Position numbers and translations under genes: made by a program. From assembly GCF_039555335.1 (NCBI RefSeq), contig NC_092639.1, forward strand, positions 33,140,353 through 33,204,352: a DNA stretch of 64,000 nt. Direction: 5' to 3'. Every line of letters begins with the position of its first letter. Position 1 is the stretch's first letter. Under the pieces are notes generated by a model that made no database searches, had not been told where the DNA came from, and was given only the letters and a program-made list of their open reading frames with translations. The DNA is from Amphiura filiformis. Taxonomy: Eukaryota; Echinodermata; Ophiuroidea; Amphilepidida; Amphiuridae. Below, piece by piece: positions 56,160 to 64,000 of this stretch.

Positions 56160-56510
56160 GTACGACAGCCTGTAGAAAAGTGTAGGAAGGTGTTTGAAGG
56201 GTTCATTGTACTTTTTTGAGATCACTGAGTGAAATAATTCTACTATCAACAATAAACACTGGGAGTTTGATTTATACCACAGAATTTGCGTTCGACGGCA
56301 GGAAAGTGATGGAAAAGGGTCATTGTACTTTTTAGAAATCGACGTACTACGACTATAAAACTGAAAAGTGAAATACTCGAGAAAACACTGCTATCAACAA
56401 TACCATATAGAAGTTTGATTTATGCCATGCCACAAACTTGGCGTTCGACGGCAGAAAGGTGTTGAAAAGGGTCATTGTACTTTTTGGGCGATCACTGACT
56501 GGGGCTGACT
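56160..56510. repeat. Three diverged repeats upstream of UGT
   Basis: The phrases GGTCATTGTACTTTTT and GCGTTCGACGGCAGxAAxG recur at about 56205, 56325 and 56470 with spacings of roughly 120-145 bp; a further echo (GGTTCATTGTACTTTTTTTG) lies at 57770. They start about 210 bases upstream of the UGT start codon. Confidence 0.75.
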
Positions 56511-56783
56511 ACCAGAGTGCATGCATGCCGTTGTATTGTTTTATATTAGTGCATTATATATCTGCATTGGTCATAACAAAATTGATGCATAGACCTACAC
56601 CCTATCCACTTCTTAAAGAGCTTAGACCTAAAATTAGACCTAAATTCACGCACTTTTTTAATAGCAACGAAAATCCATTATACACGACGTACCATTCACG
56701 ACGTACCCATGTACACATTTCTCAACACCCTTTGCTCTCTTTTTCACTGAACCAACCTTTTGGTCTTAAATGGATATAATGTT

Positions 56784-57400
56784 CAATATCTCCAAATGCC
56801 AAGAAGGTATGACCACCCGGGTGGTGTAAAATAAAAGAGAAAAAAGTAAGGAATATAATAATACTTCCAACCCGGGGTGACACTCATCATAAGACACGGG
56901 TCAACAGGGCCAATTCATATGGGTCCTTTCATATCTAGAAATGCCACGAAGGTAGGTATGACCCCCAGAGTGGTATCAAAATGGTAGAGAAAAAGGTAAA
57001 ACATGTAATAAAGAATAATTTCCAAGCCGGGGGTGACACTCCTCATAAGAACTGGGTCGATATTCATATGTTGTCCTTTTCATATCTCCAAATAGGCCTA
57101 CCAAGAAGGCATTACCCCCCCGAGTGGTGTCACATGAAAGAGAAAAAATAGAGAATAGCCTATAATAAACAAATATTTACCTACCCGGGGTGACACTCAT
57201 TATAAGACCCGGGTCAATATTCATATTGTGGGTCCTTTTCGTATCTTGAAATCCCAAGAAGGTAAAGAGAAAAAGAATATTATAAAAATAATTTATCCAC
57301 TGGGAGTGACACTACTCATAAGACCTCATTGTGGGTCCTTTTCATTCATCATGTTCATATCTTAAAATGCCAAGAAGGTGTAATGACCCCCTGGATGCCA
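56784..57400. repeat. Minisatellite of about 150-bp units
   Basis: GCCAAGAAGGT-type phrases recur near 56797, 56944, 57099, 57248 and 57369, each followed by an ACCCCCxxGTGGT-like phrase, AAAGAGAAAAA, a CCGGGGTGACACTCxTxATA phrase and GGGTCCTTTTCATATC. Units have diverged by indels. Confidence 0.85.
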
Positions 57401-58337
57401 GTGGTATACCTTGATGTACCAACAACGAAGTCCCATGGTTCAGCTATGGTGAGGTAACCGCTCTAGTTTTCTTTCTCATAGGCACGTACAGACAGTGGTT
57501 TTCGTCACATTTTCAAATGTTGACGGAAAAAGTTTAAATATTGGGATAAATAAAGATCATCTTTTATATAACATTTTTAAATGTCATGAATGTTGCCATG
57601 AAACCTTTGCAACTAACTGTATTGAAATGTTGACAAAACATTTCTTTACAAGAATTATTTTCCTACTTAACCAGATAGGTATATTTTTATTAATTTTGAA
57701 AAAATGTTTGTATTTCTCGGGGTATGGGTACTTGACTGCAGTAGAAAAGTGCATGTGGAAAAGTGTGTCGAAGGTTCATTGTACTTTTTTTGAGATCGTT
57801 GACTCATGTAAACGCGTGCCACTGGCATTTACACAATATTATTTCGTTAGATTCATCCTAACTACTGAAAGGTGGACTTAGTTAAAAAGTACACCTTTTT
57901 GTTGACTTTTTTTTCTGAATCGCAGAGTTTGCATGGGGTTCAATGAGGACAGTGGCGTGCGCCAATCGGGTGCACGAGTAACGTTTTGCTTCAGCCTTTC
58001 ACAGGTAGCCTACGCCAGCTTTCTTAGTGGTTGGGTGGCAGAATAAAAGTGGCGTCCCAGTTTTGGTGGCAGTGAGAGGCAAATATTTAAAAAAATTCTC
58101 AGCATTCATCATTTTGGCGCGGATTATTGTATAGGCCTAGGGTATTATCTATAAGCTTCTATAGGCCTATTATTTGAGAGAGAAGTCTTCCTGCTTTAAA
58201 AAGGGGGCTTCTACTTTGACAATGTTATGTAGCCTACACGCGTACGCGTAGCGCGCGAAAAGTTGGGATTTTACACTATATAATAAAAGTGAATTTTGGT
58301 GTGAAACGGGACACATAGAAGATGCACCAGGCAAATT

Positions 58338-59312
58338 TTGGGCGCCACATTCCTTTTTCCTTCCCCTTCTTTTCGGTTTTCTCCCGTCTTTTCTCTGTCT
58401 TTCTTCCCCTTATCTTTTCTTTGCCTTCCCGGTTCCCGATCTCTTTGAGTCTTTCGATTTTTGTGGGTGCGAAATTCGTTTTTGTTGTTGCTGCCACAGG
58501 GCCTAAACTGTAGCATGACTCAGGGCCCTGAAAGACCAAGTCATATATTGACAAGTTCTAATCGTAGGCTTCTAACGACGGTTGCCTCTAGAATCTATTT
58601 TGATTCATACCAAAATTGCAACACAAGCACGCACCTTTGGCACGCATTACACGTTCAACTGCGACTTTTGGGTCATGGTACTTGTATACTGCTAGACCCA
58701 CACAATGCGTTTATTAATGGGCTGTCAACTATACATTATGTGTATTGTTATATCAAAATAGTTCCAAAAATGCCTAAAGTGTCGCACACCTATCTCAAAG
58801 CATGCTCAAAGTACACTGACTGCTATTTTGGTTGGTTTTCGTAGTTTTGATGTAAGCCTTTAGCTTACAAACATTCTCGCGATCTTTGGACCATCCTGAA
58901 TGTTATGATTCCTTTAAACTGATAGCGTTAGGCCCCAACAATATAATTCCACGACAGACAATGGCAATACACCGGGGCAATACATAACCGAAGGTATAAA
59001 ACAAAAGAAATGTCTTCCTCTATGCATACCTCGTACTATAGACCTGTTCCTTCTTTCTACTTCTGCTACTATAAGCCTATACTCCTAGCCTGCTGATGAC
59101 GATGTTGCTGCTGATGACGATATTGCTGCTGTTGATGACGATGTTGCTAGCCTACTGCTGCTATACTGCTGCTGCTATAGAAATTAATAATAATTATTAT
59201 TCTCGATCTCAGCAGCTATAATGAATATTATACTAACGACTTATAAGTGCGATTAAATGGTTTGTTTCCAAATGCAATAAAAATTCCTTTAAAAAAGGAA
59301 TGTGGCGCCCAA
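58338..59312. repeat. Unit bounded by 21-bp perfect inverted ends
   Basis: The 21-mer ending ...GGGCGCCACATTCCTTTTT at 58338-58358 is repeated as an exact reverse complement at 59292-59312. The interior (about 930 bp) begins with a pyrimidine-rich run and ends with CTG-rich text. No target duplication was identified. Confidence 0.55.
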
Positions 59313-59600
59313 TGTGAGCTGGACGGGATATGGTGAATTCCATGGTGATTAGATTTGGTATTATAATGATTTTTTAGGGAAGAGTAGAAGATGATCAAAT
59401 ACGAGAGAAATGCTTCATGGAATGAAGCTTTCGTGTCAATTTGCGATTATGTGGGGTGGGAGTTCTGTTTTGGGGGCCGTTGTAGTGAGGATATTGCTTT
59501 GGATATTGAATATTGTTGAATTTCGTTATCAGGGCCTAGGGTATATGATGGATAACTAGAAGACACAAATAAGTAAGCTTCCCCTAGTCATCTATACACT
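59278..59600. repeat. Dispersed repeat, AAATTCCTTTAAAAAAGGAA family, copy 1
   Basis: Starts ATAAAAATTCCTTTAAAAAA and shares, in order, GGTGAATTCCATGGTG, ATTATAATGATTTTT, GTGTCAATTTGCGATTATGT, TTGGATATTGAATATTGTTG and AGACACAAATAAGTAAGCT with 63027-63660. Confidence 0.85.
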
Positions 59601-61284
59601 CATTCTTGTCACACGACGAATTTCGACAAAGTCATGTAAACGTAATTTCGTTTTTCACCCGACCTCCGTCCAGAAACAATCCTGAAATGTTGAAAACTTG
59701 GGGTCGGCGCACTCATGCCAGTTTATAAGGTATAGGCTACTCTGTGTCTTTTGTAGCCAACCATGTGGCTAAGAGAGGCTAGGAAATACTTAAACTAATA
59801 CAAAACAATCATACCCTCCTTTCATATCAAACAATACCAAGAAATTGACAGGCCTGTTAAATCAAGGGTAAGATCGATCGTTATTCTTCATGAAACGGGC
59901 ACAGCCCATTTTTATGTTATTAATTCTGCTAAAAATTAATTAATAAATAACAAAATTACGTCATAATTATGACTTTAAGTCAGCCATAGAACTCTATTTT
60001 AAACAGACAAAATAGCCATTGGGGTTTCTTTCACTTTACCTTGCTAGGAACCCATCCCAGCAGTTAGGCATATTACAATAAATATTATTTTTGCAAATAA
60101 ACTTCTGACCTTCAACACAGTCATGTCTTCCAAATTTATTCCTTTCTCTGCTGACCAGGGTTGATTTTCGTTAATTAATGTTTTGTTTTTTATCAGAGAT
60201 AGTCACCACAAAGATACTGAGCTGTATTCAAGCACATAAACCATTAGTGATTTCATGTTTGGTCAGTGGTTGTTTTGGTCAACTATAATTAATTGGTGTT
60301 TGTTTATGATTAGGTGCACTGTGTGCAATCACTATATTATCAATAACCTCAATTAAACAATCATAGTGCAAAATTTGACCTTAATTTGCAAAGTATGAGT
60401 TTTTGTACTCACATTTTCAAAGGTCATTCAATGAATGCACAAATGTATTGGGGTTAAAGAACTGTGCCCTGATAGATGAGCATGTTGTAGATTCTTCACA
60501 CTGTAAACAACTAGTTCATGTGCAAACATGTTCAAAACATACATAATTAGAATGGTCAAATGTCACCGTCTATCGGGTTCTAAGAGGCGGTAAACTGGTT
60601 TAAACCATACAAAGGTCACGGGTTATTTGGTGTTTTTATAAGTCCATTAATTTTGTATTTTAAACAAAGAATATACACACATCATTTTATCCCGTGCATA
60701 TCAGAAAACAATAATAAAATAAAATCCTAGCATATTGTGGTTTTATTTCTGAGCTGGGCATAATTTTAGCAAAACAATTAAGGAGTAAATCTAGCAAGAC
60801 TGAAATTAGAAGATTTCACAAAGTACATGCCTATATGTGGCCCCTCCGTAGAGGGCGCCACAAAAACACTATATAAAGTTCAAACAGAACGCTAAAGAGT
60901 TAAGGCACATTACCACACTCCCCCCATTTCAATCCCCCCTTAAATCTCGGATGGTCTTGAGGACTTTCTAAGCAGTATGGTTTTGCTTCTTTGTATTATT
61001 TTCTTGATCATTTTTCACAATTTTTGGAATATTGTTTATTGTGTTTATTTATTTGTTTGTTCGCCTCGTAAGTTGTTATATAGGCCTTTGACATTGGGTA
61101 ATTGCACGACACCCCCTGGCACATATGGAAATGCTTCATCTATAAAACCCGGTGCATCTGAGACTGTCAGAAGAGTAGTTGCAAAAGTCCACCAAATATA
61201 TATAATTCTGAGAAAAACACGTTTTTTTGATATGGCCATTTTAGTTTGGTTGATTTCGTTAATGGGTTGTGGGTTAAATTTCGG

Positions 61285-61480
61285 ACTGTTAAATATCAAA
61301 AATATCAATTTTTAATCATTTGCTATAAAATGTGTATTACATTGCGAATTTGAAAAAAAAAATCTAAATTATTTGATATCAGAAGGACATCCTAATTCGT
61401 ATTCAAAATGCAATTCGATATGTCTGATGTGCTCTAATGTCCCACAATAAATACTGTCAAAACGTTCATACCCCACCCCT
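61285..61480. mobile_element. Half of the 19534-20194 palindromic element
   Basis: Matches the right arm of that element (phrases ATATCAAAAATATCAATTTT, ATTCGATATGTCTGATGTGC, ATAAATACTGTCxAAACGTT) and ends at CCCTTAA. The left arm is absent. Confidence 0.8.
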
Positions 61481-62000
61481 TAATCATTATCCTTACCAGT
61501 AAGTGCATGGCTAAACAAAAATATAATTTTCAAATTCATCATTATCTGAAGATTATTGATCAATTTTGACATGCGCAGTACAAAACTTGCCCAACGTTTC
61601 TCCCGAATAAATACACCTTGAACTTCTTATGACCAGCACTTGAAAAAAATTCCATTTTAGAGATAACATCGTATTTATGAAGTTCATTAACTAATGAAAA
61701 TAATGACATATGTTAGTTTACACCTTGCTGGGATTTGATCATGAACGTTTAAACTGACTCGAAGGGTCTATGCGTGGACGGGCATGAACTTGCCCTGAAC
61801 CAAAAATCAAGGTCTTAGAAACTTTATAAAACCGAGTCTCCAGTCAGACTCTTGATAGAGTGAATGGGGAGGAAGGGGTTGATGTGATGTGATTTAGCTG
61901 AGCTGTCTGAATCACTGAAAAAAACATGCACAATTCTGTACTTTTCGTAAATGGTTCAAGTTCCAGTGCACTTGCTTAGTCGCCGGGCTTCGTCGTAACC

Positions 62001-62321
62001 ATGGTAACCAATTGCAGCGGGATGACATTCACTAATAGTTATATCATATATTCATATATTATTCTGTGTATGATAAAAAAGTGTTTGAGGCATATCGTCA
62101 TTTTCATTGTCACAATCTTAGTGGCATTTGCCCATTTGGCTTTGCCCCGGCAAATGATCCATCCCGTGAACTTTTCTAATATTTTTAAACAACGGATCAG
62201 CTATAACAGCAGAACTGATGAAGCCATACTTCTTCAGTCAAGAAACGCGCATGCAATTGATGATACTGACATGCGAACTGTGAAGGCAGCTTTAGCAATA
62301 ACATTATTTGACATTGATTGA
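62001..62321 (+). CDS. Hypothetical 106-aa open frame with a membrane segment
   Basis: Starts at an ATG in good context (AACCATGGT). An internal stretch IKKCLRHIVIFIVTILVAFA looks like a signal anchor with a basic N-terminal side, followed by a polar region (QSRNAHAIDDTDMRTVKAAL). That layout resembles the first exon of Golgi type II enzymes, but I recognise no family and the frame ends in a stop with no clear donor. It could equally be chance. Confidence 0.15.
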   Translation: MVTNCSGMTFTNSYIIYSYIILCMIKKCLRHIVIFIVTILVAFAHLALPRQMIHPVNFSNIFKQRISYNSRTDEAILLQSRNAHAIDDTDMRTVKAALAITLFDID

Positions 62322-63026
62322 CAATTTCTGACATCCAGGAGATAGTTTTATTAACAGGTCCTTCATTATGACGCATATAGTAGGCCCTATACAACAACTA
62401 AGACCTATATACCATGTATACCAAGTTTGCAAAATTGAAACATCGGTTTGTTTGATAGAGAAAGGCGTTTAGCTGTTTAGAAGTTAAAGCAACTGTTTAG
62501 CGTGTACGGCAAAACACTCATGGTCCGGGAATTGAGCCCCCTTTTCTGAGGTCGAATATAATATGAATATACCCAATAACTCTTTTTTAAGTTCTACACG
62601 ACGACCCCACCTCCTTTGTTTAGTTTCAGCTACCCCTGCAAAGGCTTCAATGACCTTTTCTTTTTCAAGAATTTTATCATCAAAATGTCGTAGAATAATG
62701 CAGAAACTTTCAAATTATATCTTATTGCAGCAAATTTGTATTGTAAATTTCCCCGGGTAAATTTCGCTCCATTTCAAAATTTTCTACCCGATGACCTCTT
62801 TTCAAACATCCAGATGATCACCTTTTTTCTATTTATTATATACAAAATAAACCCGTTATCATTCTGTTATATAAGTGACCCCCTCCCCGCCTTTTTAAAA
62901 CATTTATATAGGCGATAGACCCTACTTCCTGACGCCGGTATACACACATTATTCCCGTCACTCCTAAAACATGTAAAAGTTGAGTCTCCCCCGGGCATCG
63001 GTTCCTACATACAGGACTTGCGTACA

Positions 63027-63660
63027 ATAAAAATTCCTTTAAAAAAGGAATGGGGCGCCCAATGTGAGCTTGGACGTGACGGTGAATTCCATGGTGTGTA
63101 GATTTGGTATTATAATGATTTTTCTAGGGAAGAGTATAGAAGATGATCAAATGCAAGAGAAATGTGTTTGATTGGGGAAGGTGTATGACAGGACCGTTTT
63201 GGATGAAATAAATGGGATTGAAGCTTTCGTGTCAATTTGCGATTATGTGGGGCGGGGGATTTCTGTTTTTGGGACCTATTGTAGTGAGGAGATTGCTTTG
63301 GATATTGAATATTGTTGAATTTCGTTATATATGCAGGGGTATATGATGAATAGTGCTTGGACGTGATATGGTGAATTCCATGGTGTGTAGATTTGGAATT
63401 ATAATGATTTTTCTAGGGAAGAGTAGGAAATGATCAAATGCAAGAGAAATGTGTTTGATTGGGGAAGATGTATGACAGGACCGTTTTGGATGAAAAAATG
63501 GGAATGAAGCTTCCGTGTCAATTTGCGATTATGTGGGGTGGGGAAAAATTCTGTTTTTGGGACCTATTATAGTGAGGATATTGCGTTGGATATTGAATAT
63601 TGTTAATTTCGTTATGCAGGGGTATATGATAAATAGTATAGAAGACACAAATAAGTAAGC
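63027..63660. repeat. Two tandem units of the same dispersed repeat
   Basis: Units start at about 63027 and 63352 (period about 325 bp). The second lacks the first 35 bases. They contain GTGTTTGATTGGGGAAGxTG and ATGACAGGACCGTTTTGGAT, missing from the 59278 copy. Confidence 0.88.
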
Positions 63661-64000
63661 TCCCTGGCAAAATATGGGGGGGGGTTATCCCCCACCCGGG
63701 ATCTACGCCTATGTTGACCAATAGAAAACGTTAAGTTTTTATAAATGTATAACGTCTGTGATACATATACATCATCTACTTGCTAATACACTGAAAATCA
63801 AATAGAGATGAAGGATAAAGAGGAAGAGTCTTTCAAAATGACACAGTTCACGAATCAGGTGTATAGTCATTTGTTCTAACTTTCCATTTTCATATCTAAC
63901 CTACTCTGCACTAAATCTTACAATAATTCGTGATTTGAGGCATAATGATACCTACATCCTGACTCTGACATATAGGCCTATAACTCCCCAGCAAACAAAC

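Larger units (their letters stand above)
55953..64000. other. Region upstream of UGT to window end, no convincing gene
   Basis: Holds UGT-proximal repeats (56160-56510), a minisatellite (56784-57400), a pair of inverted 21-bp ends (58338-59312), trinucleotide-like CTG/GAT text (59090-59180), dispersed and tandem repeats (59278-59600, 63027-63660), half of a palindromic element (61285-61480) and a short open frame (62001-62321). The remainder (59610-60960, 61490-61990, 62330-63020) shows nothing I can identify. Confidence 0.55.

Noticed and set aside
57495-57881. 128-aa open frame upstream of UGT
   Set aside because: It includes the GGTTCATTGTACTTTTT repeat, lacks any recognisable domain and has no splice context.
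57951-57964. CAGTGGCGTGCGCC as a possible hAT terminus
   Set aside because: No matching inverted end or target duplication was found downstream.

Overview
This is a eukaryotic, intron-rich, AT-rich nuclear window with a few real genes in a dense bed of short transposon remnants. Frequent 'taggcct' words, abundant fold-back elements and the protein families present suggest an invertebrate deuterostome, most likely an echinoderm (a hemichordate is the alternative). That assignment is inference, because no marker gene here fixes it.

Layout. (1) 1251-13300, plus strand: a five-exon gene for the mitochondrial complex I subunit NDUFB8. All splice phases match and the length equals the human protein (186 aa), except that one base seems to be missing in exon 2. 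(2) 20206-47908, minus strand: a tandem array of small two-exon genes for a sulfotransferase-like P-loop protein. Three copies look intact (20206-22506, 25974-28063, 41947-47908). One is interrupted in its second exon by a 1.7-kb hAT-type DNA transposon with a perfect 8-bp target duplication (32424-35878). One is a 96-bp first-exon fragment (40168-40263). Flanks of the copies are recognisably paralogous, so some insertions can be dated as later than the duplications. (3) 51526-55952, minus strand: a complete four-exon UDP-glucuronosyltransferase gene (531 aa). (4) 55953-64000: tandem repeats, dispersed repeats and no convincing gene.

The rest is mobile DNA: at least five TTAA-flanked fold-back families, a set of TA-flanked elements sharing TGTGA termini but with unrelated interiors, G-rich elements recurring beside the sulfotransferase-like genes, hAT-type elements, tRNA-derived SINEs, an RTE-type LINE fragment, Jockey/CR1/L2-like LINE fragments and a Penelope-like remnant.

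Two of the three gene families (sulfotransferase-like and UDP-glucuronosyltransferase) are conjugation-type enzymes, though the substrate of the first is unknown. Between array members lies a 1.2-kb satellite (about 38130-39370) in which nearly every unit carries a perfect AGGTCA-N-AGGTCA direct repeat, the DR1 recognition form of nuclear receptors of the RXR/HNF4/COUP-TF type. That is the most interesting non-genic signal I found; any regulatory role is untested. I did not find a previously undescribed multi-gene system.
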